In this document: piece after piece, positions 25,599 through 35,351 of the stretch
How the letters are laid out: each line of letters opens with the position of its first letter
How positions within the stretch are numbered: the stretch's first letter is position 1
DNA from: Sphingobacteriales bacterium
Lineage (GTDB): Bacteria; Bacteroidota; Bacteroidia; Chitinophagales; Chitinophagaceae
Assembly: GCA_003963365.1 (NCBI GenBank)
Contig: RXJG01000005.1
Coordinates: 136,811 to 200,810, forward strand
Direction of reading: 5' to 3'
DNA length: 64,000 nt
Translations under genes and position numbers: made by a program
The notes under the pieces: generated by a model
What the model was told of the DNA's origin: nothing
Seen by the model: the letters and a program-made list of their open reading frames with translations, nothing else
Databases searched by the model: none

Positions 25599-28500
25599 TT
25601 ATCTTTTTGTTTTAAATCCTAAGTAATGCGGTAACATCGGTTTACCCTGAACGAGGCGTTTCCATATCCACATTATCAATACCAGCAGGAAGAATAAGGG
25701 TCCTGTAAATCCAAGCAATGCCACCCATTTGGTTCCATAGAATTTTGTCATGGGTCTTCTCAATCTTTCTGAGATTAAATACATTGATGGCACGATGAGT
25801 AAAGTCATGAAGAAAGCGAAGATCAAACCAAAGATCAATGTCCATGACAATGGTCCCCAGAACACCACACTATCACCACCAAGGAAAATATGCGGATTAA
25901 ATGTTCTTAAGAACGATAACCAGTCAATGTTTAATCCAATGGCTAATGGTAATAATCCAAGAATGGTTGCCAATGCTGTTAACAACACCGGTATAATACG
26001 AATTTTACCAGCCTGTATAATAGCATCTTTTGTTTTATACCCCCGGCCACGCAGCTCATCTGTAAATTCAATTAAGAGAATTGCATTCTTTACAACAATA
26101 CCCGCTAAACCAACAATACCCATTGCCACCATAATCAATGGCATCTTCATTCCGGTTAATGCAAATCCAAAGAGCACACCTATGATACTGAAGAAGATTT
26201 CATTCAACACAATAAATGGTTTACTTACAGAATTAAACTGCAATACCAGTACACCGAAAATCATTCCCAGCGCAATAACCAATGCTTTTAAAAGGAAGCT
26301 GAGTGATTCCTGTTGTTCTTCCTGCTGACCGGTTTGTTTAATGGTGATGCTATCTGGTTTGCCGTTGAAATTATCAATAGCTTTCTTCACATCAAGATTG
26401 ATTTTGTTTGGATCTGATCCCTGTAAAATATTTGAATACACCGTGATCAATCGTTTAAGGTTTTTACGTTTTACTCCACCCAGTGTATTGGTATAATCAA
26501 ACTTCACCACATTACTGATCGGTACTTGTTTCACCTGGCCTGATGAAAAATCACGGTAAGTGATTTTCATATTCTGCAAATCGGAAATACTATTTCGCAA
26601 CTCATCGGTATAACGTATTTGTACTTTGTATTCATCTTCACCATCTTTCAATTTACTTGCTTCACGACCAAACAAAGCTGTTCTTAACTCACCACCAATT
26701 TGCCCGGTACTTAATCCTTCTCTCATTGCTCTTTCTCTGTCAACAGTTAAAGTAAGTTCTGGTTTGTTTACATCCACATCCAACTTCAGTTTCTCCACGC
26801 CTGGCACATTCACACTGTCTAAATAGTTTTTCAGTTTCACTGCCGTCTTTACAATATCATCAAACTCATCACCTATTACTTCAATATTAACCGGCGCTCC
26901 CGACGCTGGACCATTTTGTTGCCCCTGTATACTTACTTCAGCACCGGGAATTTCTTTGATAACACTCCGCAAACTATCTACATACATGGATGTTTTTATC
27001 CCATGACGTTTTTCAAACTCCACAAATGAAATTTGAATTCTTCCTAAATGTGGTTGTGTTCCTCTTTCTCCCTGGAAAGGATCTGTAGCACCAACCGCAA
27101 CGTTAGTGATCACCGACTCTACTATCGGGTTGTTTTCCCCCAGTACGGAAAAGACTTTATTCTCTAATATTCTCGTTACGCTATCGGTAACTACTGTTTT
27201 TGTACCTACCGGCATTTTTAAATACACATACACCACCGGCGGATCACCACTCGGGAAGAAATCTGTTTTTGTTCTTCCGGTAAAGATGGAAGCTATTAAA
27301 GCCACTAAGCCAACTAAAAACGAAGCAAACACGGAAGCTAATAACCAGCCCGGCCTGTTACCACTTAATGCCCATTTAATACCCCGTTCATAACGACTCA
27401 TGATGCGTGGCAAAAATTTATTTTGAAAACGATGAATCCAATCAGTTAATAAATAGGTGTTGAATATAACCAGCACTGCCATTATCAGTAAGAAGTTGGC
27501 AAATGCAGGTATTCTAAATAAATGAAATAACAAACCAAATCCAACCAAAGCCCAAAACCATTTCTTTTTAAATAATGCTGATTTAGGTTCGGGATCAGGA
27601 TAATGCTCCGGTTTCATAAATGAGGTGGCAAATACCGGGTTTATAAGGAAGGCCACAATCAGCGATGCCGTTAATGTTAAGATCAGCATGGTTGGCAAGT
27701 AGATCATAAACTTACCAATGATACCCGGCCAGAATAACAATGGGAAGAAAGGCGCCAGCGTTGTAACTGTACCGGAAAGTACCGGTGCAAATACTTCACC
27801 TGCGGCTAACTTGGCAGCTTTTATAATAGGCGTTTTACCATTATTGAAAATACGGTGTGTGTTTTCAATGACCACAATCGCATCATCCACTATAATGCCC
27901 AAACCAAACAACAGGGCAAACAGCACAATAAAGTTGAGGGTAACTTTTGTACCAACTATCACATCTGCTGATGGAATAAACAGGAACGCCACAAACACAC
28001 TCAACGGTACACTTAATGCTACAAAGAAAGCATTGCTTACACCCATGAAGAACATCAATACGATCAATACGAACAGGAAACCTATGACAATCGTATTGAT
28101 CAGTTCATTAAAAGATATTTTAGTAGGTGTACTCTGGTCACCGCTAACAGAAATATCAAGGTCTTTAGGGAACTCTGATTTCTTCAGTTCATCAATAATC
28201 GCATGCACCTGTTCTGAAGTACGGATCAGGTTTTCTCCTGATCTTTTTACGATCTGCAGGGTAACTACATCTTTTTTATTGAGACGACTATAGCTTTCTT
28301 TTTCTTTTACCGTATCCACCACCTGTGCTATGTCTCTTAAATATATTGGCTGACCATAAATATTTTTGATAACGATGTTATGCATATCCAGCGCCGTTTT
28401 AAACTGGCCACGTACCTGGATAGTTGGCTGCATTTCACCAATTTTAATATTACCGGCGGTAATATCTCTGTTCTCAGATGAGATTGCATTGGCTATATCT

Positions 28501-29144
28501 GTAAAACCTAAACCGGCTGCCTCCATTTTATATTTATCAACATTCACCTGTATCTCTCTCTCCGGTGCGCCGGCTATTTCAGCTTTACTAACTTCCGGTA
28601 ATTCTTCAAACTTATCCTGAAGTTTCTTGGCATATTCTTTCAGCTTCACTCCATCATAATTACCACTTACGTTTACAAACATGATTGGGAAGTCAGAGAA
28701 TGCTACTTCCACCACATCTGGTTGTGTGGTCATATCAGCAGGTAAATCTGTTTTTGCTTTATCTACTGCATCTTTTACTTTTCGCTTGGCTGTTTCTACG
28801 TCTACTGTTGTTTCAAACTCAACCAATATGCTGCTGAAATCCTGGATGGATGTACTTTTTATATTGCGAATCTTGGCACCACTGATAGCTTTTATTTGTT
28901 TTTCTATCGGGCGGGTGATCAAATTTTCTACATCCTTGGGAGAGTTACCGGCATATACTGTTGCCACATATATCTGTGGTAAAGTAATATCAGGATATTG
29001 CTCCTTTGGCAGCGAAGTAAAAATATTTAAACCCCACAGTGTGATGGCAATAGTTGCCACATAGGCTACCGTTGTATGATCAATCACCCAGCTGGTAGGC
29101 TTAAACTGTTTGAATAAATCTTTTATTTTGTGTGCAATGTTCAT
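25599..29144 (-). CDS. RND-family efflux pump, inner-membrane subunit
   Basis: An 1181-residue HAE1/AcrB-type proton-driven pump, counted from the ATG at 29142-29144 (MNIAHKIKD); a start six residues upstream also exists. The proton-relay pair is visible in FGLGIIVDDAIVVIENTHR, and the periplasmic porter repeats follow each first helix. It is longer than the usual 1030-1050 residues: two additional hydrophobic segments lie between TM6 and TM7 (around residues 530-590), and another lies at the C-terminus. With the adaptor and TolC-like protein of the operon it would expel hydrophobic drugs or envelope components. The substrate is unknown. Confidence 0.94.
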   Translation of the reverse strand: MNIAHKIKDLFKQFKPTSWVIDHTTVAYVATIAITLWGLNIFTSLPKEQYPDITLPQIYVATVYAGNSPKDVENLITRPIEKQIKAISGAKIRNIKSTSIQDFSSILVEFETTVDVETAKRKVKDAVDKAKTDLPADMTTQPDVVEVAFSDFPIMFVNVSGNYDGVKLKEYAKKLQDKFEELPEVSKAEIAGAPEREIQVNVDKYKMEAAGLGFTDIANAISSENRDITAGNIKIGEMQPTIQVRGQFKTALDMHNIVIKNIYGQPIYLRDIAQVVDTVKEKESYSRLNKKDVVTLQIVKRSGENLIRTSEQVHAIIDELKKSEFPKDLDISVSGDQSTPTKISFNELINTIVIGFLFVLIVLMFFMGVSNAFFVALSVPLSVFVAFLFIPSADVIVGTKVTLNFIVLFALLFGLGIIVDDAIVVIENTHRIFNNGKTPIIKAAKLAAGEVFAPVLSGTVTTLAPFFPLLFWPGIIGKFMIYLPTMLILTLTASLIVAFLINPVFATSFMKPEHYPDPEPKSALFKKKWFWALVGFGLLFHLFRIPAFANFLLIMAVLVIFNTYLLTDWIHRFQNKFLPRIMSRYERGIKWALSGNRPGWLLASVFASFLVGLVALIASIFTGRTKTDFFPSGDPPVVYVYLKMPVGTKTVVTDSVTRILENKVFSVLGENNPIVESVITNVAVGATDPFQGERGTQPHLGRIQISFVEFEKRHGIKTSMYVDSLRSVIKEIPGAEVSIQGQQNGPASGAPVNIEVIGDEFDDIVKTAVKLKNYLDSVNVPGVEKLKLDVDVNKPELTLTVDRERAMREGLSTGQIGGELRTALFGREASKLKDGEDEYKVQIRYTDELRNSISDLQNMKITYRDFSSGQVKQVPISNVVKFDYTNTLGGVKRKNLKRLITVYSNILQGSDPNKINLDVKKAIDNFNGKPDSITIKQTGQQEEQQESLSFLLKALVIALGMIFGVLVLQFNSVSKPFIVLNEIFFSIIGVLFGFALTGMKMPLIMVAMGIVGLAGIVVKNAILLIEFTDELRGRGYKTKDAIIQAGKIRIIPVLLTALATILGLLPLAIGLNIDWLSFLRTFNPHIFLGGDSVVFWGPLSWTLIFGLIFAFFMTLLIVPSMYLISERLRRPMTKFYGTKWVALLGFTGPLFFLLVLIMWIWKRLVQGKPMLPHYLGFKTKR

Positions 29145-29193
29145 GATCTTTCGTTTAGTCAATTCTCAAATTGAATCCTTTCTTCTTTCTTAA

Positions 29194-30399
29194 CTATTTT
29201 GCAATAGCAATACTTTGTCCATCATACAAACTCTGGAAACCCTTAGTGATTACCTGGTCGCCTGCAGCTAAACCACTTTTTACTTCTACTATATCACCAT
29301 TTACTTCACCAATGATCACTGGTTTTTTACGGGAAACAGTTTTGTTATTTTCTTTGGCATACACAAAAACAAATTTTCCTTTTTCATCAGTTTGAATAGC
29401 AGCCAACGGAACAACAAATGCATTGGGATTTGCATAGTCCTGTATCTTCACCTGTGCTACCATATTTGGTTTTAATAAACCATCTGATGGAATTTTAGCC
29501 TCAACAATAAATCCTCTTGAAGTAGAGCCAATTGTTTGACTTACCACTGAGACATTTGTTTTAATTACTTTATTACCTAAATCAGGAATAACTACTTCAA
29601 CAACATTTCCAGTTTTTACCCTGCCTAAATAGGTTTCAGGAATATCAGCAGATACTTTTAAACTACCAGTATTTACAATTTGAATTTGTGGCAGATTGCC
29701 ATTAAAACCAGTAAAGGTTTCCCCAACTCTTACATTTACCTGGTCAGCAATGCCACTAACATCAGCCAGTACGTTTGTAGTTGCCCATTGCTCCTGTGCA
29801 GCTTTTACATTTTCTTCTGCCGTTTTTAACTGTGCTTCCAAAGACTCAACATTGGTTTTTGCCTGTAGCAATTGTACTTCTGTACCAATCTTCTGATCCC
29901 ATAAATTCTTTTGTCGCTGATAGAGACTTTTAGCCAGTTCTAATTGAGTTTTTATTTGCTCTAACCCCTGATTGGCAGCAGCAATACTTTGTTTAATTAT
30001 TGCATCGTCTAACTTGGCCAATTGCTGACCTTTTTTTACAACATCTCCTTTCTTAACATACAATGCTTTTACAACACCCGGCACTCCTCTTGGTGATACA
30101 AAAGAAATATTGTCGGATCCTATGTTTCCCTGCAATTCTATAAAGTGTGCAAACTTTTGATTGGCAATAGTGATCACTTCCACCAGTTTGGCTGATTTAG
30201 CAGCAGCAGGATCGGCTTTGGCAATTTCATCTTCCAGTTTAGCGATCTGGTCAGACAGCTTTGATTGTTCTGCCTGCAATTTTGCTAACTCGGCTTTTTT
30301 ATCTCCCAGGGCTGATTTTTCTTCTTTAGCTCCACCTCCGCAGGCAGCAATTATGATCATCATCCATGCGGCTATGCTTATTCTTATTATTTGTTTCAT
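29194..30399 (-). CDS. RND periplasmic adaptor (membrane fusion protein), lipoprotein
   Basis: A 401-residue adaptor with a lipoprotein signal (IIIAACGG, Cys about residue 20). A charged coiled coil follows directly after the lipid anchor (about 30-65). Next come the lipoyl half-motif GVVKALYVKKGDVVKKGQ, a helical hairpin, the second lipoyl half and beta-barrel domains. The short N-terminal coiled coil is additional to the usual hairpin. It bridges the RND pump to the TolC channel and is encoded between them, about 30-50 bases from each. Confidence 0.93.
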   Translation of the reverse strand: MKQIIRISIAAWMMIIIAACGGGAKEEKSALGDKKAELAKLQAEQSKLSDQIAKLEDEIAKADPAAAKSAKLVEVITIANQKFAHFIELQGNIGSDNISFVSPRGVPGVVKALYVKKGDVVKKGQQLAKLDDAIIKQSIAAANQGLEQIKTQLELAKSLYQRQKNLWDQKIGTEVQLLQAKTNVESLEAQLKTAEENVKAAQEQWATTNVLADVSGIADQVNVRVGETFTGFNGNLPQIQIVNTGSLKVSADIPETYLGRVKTGNVVEVVIPDLGNKVIKTNVSVVSQTIGSTSRGFIVEAKIPSDGLLKPNMVAQVKIQDYANPNAFVVPLAAIQTDEKGKFVFVYAKENNKTVSRKKPVIIGEVNGDIVEVKSGLAAGDQVITKGFQSLYDGQSIAIAK

Positions 30400-30429
30400 A
30401 CGATTGTTTTATCTGTTAGGTTAATGTTA

Positions 30430-31785
30430 TTATTGAAGTTTTCCAATGGCTTTATGGTAATCCACTTTGGCAATGATGGCATCATATAATGCAGCGTAAT
30501 AATCGCTTTGTGCCACCTGCAAATCTTTCCATGCTGTATTGATCTCTGTATTGGAACCTAAACCCTGTTCATATTTCTTTTTGGTTTGATTGTATACCGA
30601 TTCTGCCAGCTCCATATTTTTTCGCTGTGCATCAATAGTGAGAATGGCACTTTTAAGTTTGTCTTTTGTTTGCTTCACCTCCATATCCACGTTTTCCTTA
30701 AAATTATCCAGGAGGTTGGTGGTTTTTTGAAAGTCAATCTTCGCCTGTTTCATTCTGGCATCTTTCGTAAACCCATCAAAAATGGGAACATTAAGTCTTA
30801 AGCCAATAACAGAGGTAGTAAACCATTGCTGACTGAAATCAAAAATGTCAAATTTGGTACGCTGCGCATTTTTACTGTAAGAAGCAAAAGCAGAAAGCGA
30901 AGGGATATAACTTAATTTATAGCGACGAACGTTATACGCATTTAATTTATTTGCCAGCTCTAATGCCTGCACTTCTTTACGGTCTTTATAATTATACACA
31001 TCATCTAATAAATCCTCTTTAATATTTTGTTCAGTCAGTGTATCAGTTAATACCAATGCATCTTTTTGCGGCATCCCCATTAAAAATTTCAAAGAAGCAT
31101 TCCCTGCATCTAATGTATTCTGCACTTTTACTTTTTCAGTTTGCACATTGGTTAATGCCACCGTAGTTTTATCTACGTCTAATTGCTCAGCAAACCCATT
31201 TTTGTAAATCTCTTTGGTATCATGCAATAGTTTTTCCAGCAAATCAATATTCGCATCAATCTTTGCCATTTGCATTTTACCAATTACTAACTGGTAATAA
31301 ATTTTCTGGATGTTAGCATTAATTGCTTCCTGCGTTACTTCAGCATTTATTTGTGACAGTTTTAAATTGGTGCTCCTTGCCTGCAACCCAATAAATACCT
31401 GCCCGTCAAACAATGTTTGATCAAGATTAATAGAACCTGTTGCTGAATACTTGGTTCCAAATTTCACAGGAACGTACGTTCCTGAAGCTCCCCCAAAAAA
31501 TTGTCCCGGAAGCAGTGTTGTTGGAATAGCAACATAATCATTTATGTTAGCACTACCACTAAATTGAGGAAGAGCCAATGCAGTGTACTCCCTGTTTACC
31601 TGCTGCGTTTTTTTAATATCCAGCAAAGCATTTTTAACCTGCACACTGTTTTTCATTCCATACTCCACTGCCTGCTGAACAGAAAACTGGTGTGTTTCAT
31701 TTTCCTTTGGTTGCGCAACGGCCGTGTTAATCATCACCAGCAAGGCAATGGTCCATACTGATATTTTAGCCAATCTGTTTCTCAT
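30430..31785 (-). CDS. TolC-family outer-membrane efflux channel
   Basis: A 451-residue protein with a signal peptide ending TAVAQ. Two OEP repeats of long alpha-helices alternate with beta-strand segments (GSINLDQTLFDGQVFIGL and RLNVPIFDGFTKDARM). This is the standard duplicated TolC architecture. It forms the outer-membrane exit duct of the RND pump. Its start overlaps the tetR stop by four bases, so it is translationally coupled to the repressor gene. Confidence 0.93.
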   Translation of the reverse strand: MRNRLAKISVWTIALLVMINTAVAQPKENETHQFSVQQAVEYGMKNSVQVKNALLDIKKTQQVNREYTALALPQFSGSANINDYVAIPTTLLPGQFFGGASGTYVPVKFGTKYSATGSINLDQTLFDGQVFIGLQARSTNLKLSQINAEVTQEAINANIQKIYYQLVIGKMQMAKIDANIDLLEKLLHDTKEIYKNGFAEQLDVDKTTVALTNVQTEKVKVQNTLDAGNASLKFLMGMPQKDALVLTDTLTEQNIKEDLLDDVYNYKDRKEVQALELANKLNAYNVRRYKLSYIPSLSAFASYSKNAQRTKFDIFDFSQQWFTTSVIGLRLNVPIFDGFTKDARMKQAKIDFQKTTNLLDNFKENVDMEVKQTKDKLKSAILTIDAQRKNMELAESVYNQTKKKYEQGLGSNTEINTAWKDLQVAQSDYYAALYDAIIAKVDYHKAIGKLQ

Positions 31786-32402
31786 GATTCAGTTTTTATT
31801 CTTTCTTGTTTGTATTTCAAAATTTGTTTGTGCCCCTTCAACGTAACAAGTCCATATAGAAAATGCTCCATTATATCATGGGTAACATTGGCGAGGTTGT
31901 ATTTGCCGGGTGGAAAGACAAATACATTAAAAGGAAGCATCATTGTTTCCAGCCGGTATTTGCTGATGATATCAATATTCAGTTCCGGGCGGTACAGTTC
32001 TTCTTTAATACCTCTTTCTATATTGGCTTTAATTACTTTGTATAAGAACTCGTTTTTGTGCTTCGAGAATTTTTGGTAAGCCTGCTGGTGAAATTTTTCC
32101 AAATCAAACACTACCATCGGGTTCATATTGCTCATTTGCTCATGCACCTGCTCCATGGTAAGCAGCATTTCTTCAATGGCATCTTTGGCTTCAGACAAGC
32201 ATTGCATACAATCCTTTTGAGTAGAATCCAGTTCCTCATTTACCACAGCTTCAACCAGTTCATCTTTATCAGCAAAAAACTGGTAAATGGTCTTTTTACT
32301 CATGCCCAGCTGAGCGGCTATATCATCCATCGATACGGAGCGGATACCGTATTGCATAAAAAGATCGTGTGCCTTGTTTCTTATTCTATCACGTATTTCC
32401 AT
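31782..32402 (-). CDS. TetR/AcrR-family repressor of the efflux operon
   Basis: A 206-residue regulator. The N-terminal helix-turn-helix (FMQYGIRSVSMDDIAAQLGMS, given in part: SMDDIAAQLGMSKKTIYQFF) is followed by an all-helical ligand domain. It is promoter-proximal in the order tetR, tolC, adaptor, RND. A perfect inverted repeat fills its promoter, so autoregulation of the whole efflux operon is likely. The inducing ligand is unknown. Confidence 0.93.
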   Translation of the reverse strand: MEIRDRIRNKAHDLFMQYGIRSVSMDDIAAQLGMSKKTIYQFFADKDELVEAVVNEELDSTQKDCMQCLSEAKDAIEEMLLTMEQVHEQMSNMNPMVVFDLEKFHQQAYQKFSKHKNEFLYKVIKANIERGIKEELYRPELNIDIISKYRLETMMLPFNVFVFPPGKYNLANVTHDIMEHFLYGLVTLKGHKQILKYKQERIKTES

Positions 32403-32418
32403 AATTCAAAATCGGGCA

Positions 32419-32457
32419 CAAAACTATGGAAACTTTTTTCGTAGCCAAAGTTTCCAT
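32419..32457 (-). promoter_or_regulatory. tetR efflux-operon promoter with embedded inverted-repeat operator
   Basis: On the minus strand TTTG (plus 32446-32449) and TAGTTTTG (plus 32419-32426) form a Bacteroidota -33/-7 promoter with a 19-base spacer. A perfect 11-bp inverted repeat, ATGGAAACTTT and AAAGTTTCCAT (32426-32436, 32447-32457), with a ten-base spacer covers the region between the boxes. It is 17 bases from the tetR start codon. Confidence 0.7.
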
Positions 32458-32526
32458 CAGTTTTTTTTACCATTTATCCAAAAACCAGCTTTTGTTTATG
32501 CTTAAATGCAGGACTATCTTTGAACT

Positions 32527-33195
32527 ATGAAGAAGCTTATTTCTTTCCGCCACCTGTTTCCACGGGAGCCATTTCGTTTCAAAAAAATATTCCAGTATTT
32601 TTTACAGGGGCTTTTAATTATTGCCCCGGTAGCCGTTACCGGTTATGCTATTTACTGGGTTGTTTCTACTATTGATGGATGGATACCCCTTTTTACTGCA
32701 AGAAATGAGGAGGGGCGGCTGTATGTGAGAAACTTCGGACTTGGCTTTCTTATCATCATTGGAACGGTATGCCTGCTGGGTTATTTATCTTCTTTCTTTA
32801 TTGAAAGCAGGGTATTTAACCTCTTTGATTACTGGATGGAAAAAACACCGGGTATTAAATTCATTTACTCCACTGTAAAAGATTTTTTTGAAGCTTTTGC
32901 GGGTGAAAAGAAAAAATTTGATAAGGCAGTGCTGGCCAATATAGATGATAATGATGTGTGGAGAGTGGGTTTTATTACACAACAGGATATGACAGAGTTT
33001 GGATTAAAAGATTATGTGGCTGTTTATGTGCCGATGAGTTATTCCATTGCCGGCAATGTTTATTTAATACCATCTACCAGAGTAAAACCTATAACAAATA
33101 TCAGCAGTACGGATGCAATGAAGTTTGCCATCAGTGGTGGTATTACAACAGTGGATGAATCAGCTCGTCCAGACAAGCAAAAAGATAACAAGTAA
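32527..33195 (+). CDS. DUF502 membrane protein
   Basis: A 222-residue protein with two hydrophobic helices (LLIIAPVAVTGYAIYWVV and FLIIIGTVCLLGYLSSFF) and the conserved family segment PGIKFIYSTVKDFFEAFAGEKKKFDK. A soluble C-terminal part contains YVPMSYSIAGNVYLIP. DUF502 proteins are widespread in bacteria and plants (COV/LCV relatives) and lack a defined biochemical role. It is transcribed divergently from the efflux operon and 16 bases upstream of the next gene. Confidence 0.9.
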   Translation: MKKLISFRHLFPREPFRFKKIFQYFLQGLLIIAPVAVTGYAIYWVVSTIDGWIPLFTARNEEGRLYVRNFGLGFLIIIGTVCLLGYLSSFFIESRVFNLFDYWMEKTPGIKFIYSTVKDFFEAFAGEKKKFDKAVLANIDDNDVWRVGFITQQDMTEFGLKDYVAVYVPMSYSIAGNVYLIPSTRVKPITNISSTDAMKFAISGGITTVDESARPDKQKDNK

Positions 33196-33211
33196 TATTT
33201 ATCTTAATACA

Positions 33212-34177
33212 GTGAAAAAACTCTTCTTTTTACTGGTATTACTCGCTGTGCAGATAAAAGCACATAGCTGGGGATTTTTTGGTCATCGTAAGATCAATTA
33301 TTATTCTGTGTTTTTATTACCGCCAGAGATGATGGTATTATATAAATCACAAATAGATTTTTTAACTGAGCACTCCACTGATCCTGACAAAAGAAGATAT
33401 GCAGTAAGCAATGAAGCCCCCAAACATTATTTGGATATTGATCATTATGGAACTTATCCATACAATGATTTGCCAAGAAAATGGACGGAGGCCGTTGCGA
33501 AATATGGACAAGACTCATTAAATGCACACGGCATAGTTCCATGGTGGGTGCAAACAATGATGAATCGTTTAACTGAAGCATTTAAAGAAAAGAACCAGGC
33601 AAAAATTTTAAAATACTCGGCTGAAATTGGTCATTACATTGCTGATGCACATGTACCGTTGCATGCCAGCAGCAACCATGATGGTCAGTTAAGCGATCAA
33701 AAAGGCATCCATGCTTTTTGGGAAAGCCGTTTGCCTGAATTGTTAGCTGATAAAGATTGGGATTTCTTTATTGGCAAGGCAGATTATATCCAACGCCCCG
33801 GTGAATTTATTTGGGCGAGATTTTTAGAAAGTGCCAAAGCAAGCGATACTGTTTTACATTTTGAAAAAACTTTAAGTCAAAGATTTCCCGGGGATAAAAA
33901 ATATGGATTTGAAAACCGCAATGGTGTGGTGATCCGTCAGTATTCAAGTGAATATTCCAACGAATACAACAGCATGCTGAATGGTATGGTGGAAAGAAGA
34001 ATGCGGCAAGCGATTTATTGTGTGTCATCTTTTTGGTACACAGCCTGGGTAAATGCGGGGCAGCCTGATTTAAGTAAGCTCTCCGGTAAAGAATTCTCCG
34101 CCGAAGAGCTGAAAGAGTTTGAAGAACTCAACAACCAATGGAAAAGCGGGAAGATACAGGGTAGGGAGCATGAGTAA
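33212..34177 (+). CDS. Secreted zinc-dependent phospholipase C / S1-P1 nuclease-like protein
   Basis: A 321-residue protein from a GTG start at 33212. A signal peptide (KKLFFLLVLLAVQIKAHS) is followed by WGFFGHRKIN, where the first mature Trp and nearby His are typical zinc ligands in the PLC/P1-nuclease fold. HYLDIDHYG and EIGHYIADAHVPLHAS supply the other zinc-binding His and Asp residues. An upstream ATG at 33125 would place 29 extra residues before the signal and overlap the previous gene, so it is rejected. It probably hydrolyses phosphodiester bonds in the periplasm. A second member of the fold lies at 51629-52420. Confidence 0.87.
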   Translation: MKKLFFLLVLLAVQIKAHSWGFFGHRKINYYSVFLLPPEMMVLYKSQIDFLTEHSTDPDKRRYAVSNEAPKHYLDIDHYGTYPYNDLPRKWTEAVAKYGQDSLNAHGIVPWWVQTMMNRLTEAFKEKNQAKILKYSAEIGHYIADAHVPLHASSNHDGQLSDQKGIHAFWESRLPELLADKDWDFFIGKADYIQRPGEFIWARFLESAKASDTVLHFEKTLSQRFPGDKKYGFENRNGVVIRQYSSEYSNEYNSMLNGMVERRMRQAIYCVSSFWYTAWVNAGQPDLSKLSGKEFSAEELKEFEELNNQWKSGKIQGREHE

Positions 34178-34211
34178 CCACTCTTCGTTTTACTAACACC
34201 CATTACTTTCA

Positions 34212-34250
34212 TTACCTGTACATTTGCAATTCATTTTTCATTACAGGTAA
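34212..34250 (+). promoter_or_regulatory. serC promoter region with inverted repeat
   Basis: TACATTTG at 34219-34226 matches the -7 consensus TAnnTTTG. It overlaps the left arm of a nine-base inverted repeat (TTACCTGTA at 34212-34220, TACAGGTAA at 34242-34250). The start codon of serC follows at 34275. The -33 box is weak, so this is tentative. Confidence 0.4.
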
Positions 34251-34274
34251 TTGCCTGTGCAAATACATTGAATA

Positions 34275-35351
34275 GTGGTATACAATTTTAATTCTGGTCC
34301 AAGTATTTTACCCAAAGAAGTTTTTGAAGAGGCAAGCAAAGCCATTATTGATTTTAACGGAACTGGTTTATCTATTTTAGAAATAGGTCACCGCACTACT
34401 TTATTCCAGGCAGTGATGGATGAAGCCATTGCACTGACAAAAGAACTAATGCAGCTGGACAGTGATCATGAAGTATTGTTCTTGCATGGAGGTGCTTCTA
34501 CACAATTCTTCCAGGTTCCCATGAATTTGCTGAATGAAAATGAAGTGGCTGCTTATACTGATACCGGTATCTGGGCTACTAAAGCCATTAAAGAAGCAAA
34601 ACAATTTGGCCATGTAGATATTGTGTGCTCAGCAAAAGATAAAAACTATTCTTACTTACCCAAGGATTTTGCAGTAGCTCAAACATCCAAATACTTGCAT
34701 CTTACTACCAACGAAACTATTGGCGGTGTACAGTGGCAGGATATGACCCCGTTTTACGAAGCCGGTGTTCCATTGGTGGCAGATATGAGCAGTGATATCC
34801 TCAGTCGTAAATTAAACTTCAACAAGTTTGATTTGATTTATGCCGGTGCACAAAAGAATTTAGGCGCCGCCGGTGTAAACCTGGTAGTAGTTAATAAAAA
34901 TATTTTAGGAAAAGTAAATCGTACCATTCCTTCCATGCTGGATTACCGTATTCATATTGACAACGGTTCGATGCTGAATACCCCACCGGTATTTGCTGTA
35001 TATGTGTGTATGCTTACATTAAGATGGCTGAAAAAAAATGGTGGTGTGGAAGTGATGGAAAAGTTGAACGAAGAAAAATCTGCCTTACTCTATAATACGA
35101 TTGATGCATTACCTCTCTTTACTCCAACGGTTGCCAAAGAAGACCGCAGTAAAATGAATGTGGTGTTTATTATTAAAGAGGCCGCACTGGAAAAAGAATT
35201 TTTAGAGCTGTGCAAAAAAGAAAACATAGTGGGTATTAAAGGCCATCGTACTGTTGGTGGTTTCCGTGCCAGCTTGTACAACGCCATGCCTTTAAGCAGT
35301 GTGCAGGTATTATGTGATTTGATGAAAGAGTTTGCAGTAAAGAAAGGATAA
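34275..35351 (+). CDS. serC: Phosphoserine aminotransferase
   Basis: A 358-residue class V PLP aminotransferase that converts 3-phosphohydroxypyruvate and glutamate to phosphoserine, the second step of serine synthesis. It also acts in pyridoxine synthesis. The Schiff-base lysine is K194 in YAGAQKNLGAAG. The N-terminal YNFNSGPSILP and FLHGGASTQF phosphate-binding motif are diagnostic. The start is GTG (34275-34277), matching the family N-terminus. The DUF1015 gene follows, an association seen in many Bacteroidota. Confidence 0.95.
   Translation: MVYNFNSGPSILPKEVFEEASKAIIDFNGTGLSILEIGHRTTLFQAVMDEAIALTKELMQLDSDHEVLFLHGGASTQFFQVPMNLLNENEVAAYTDTGIWATKAIKEAKQFGHVDIVCSAKDKNYSYLPKDFAVAQTSKYLHLTTNETIGGVQWQDMTPFYEAGVPLVADMSSDILSRKLNFNKFDLIYAGAQKNLGAAGVNLVVVNKNILGKVNRTIPSMLDYRIHIDNGSMLNTPPVFAVYVCMLTLRWLKKNGGVEVMEKLNEEKSALLYNTIDALPLFTPTVAKEDRSKMNVVFIIKEAALEKEFLELCKKENIVGIKGHRTVGGFRASLYNAMPLSSVQVLCDLMKEFAVKKG

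Noticed and set aside
25750-26328. 192-codon plus-strand frame inside the RND pump gene
   Set aside because: Antisense to conserved pump helices; composition is that expected from reverse complement of membrane-protein codons.
33125-33211. Upstream ATG extension of the zinc-dependent nuclease/phospholipase gene
   Set aside because: It overlaps the DUF502 gene and would bury the signal peptide; the GTG at 33212 gives a normal exported N-terminus.
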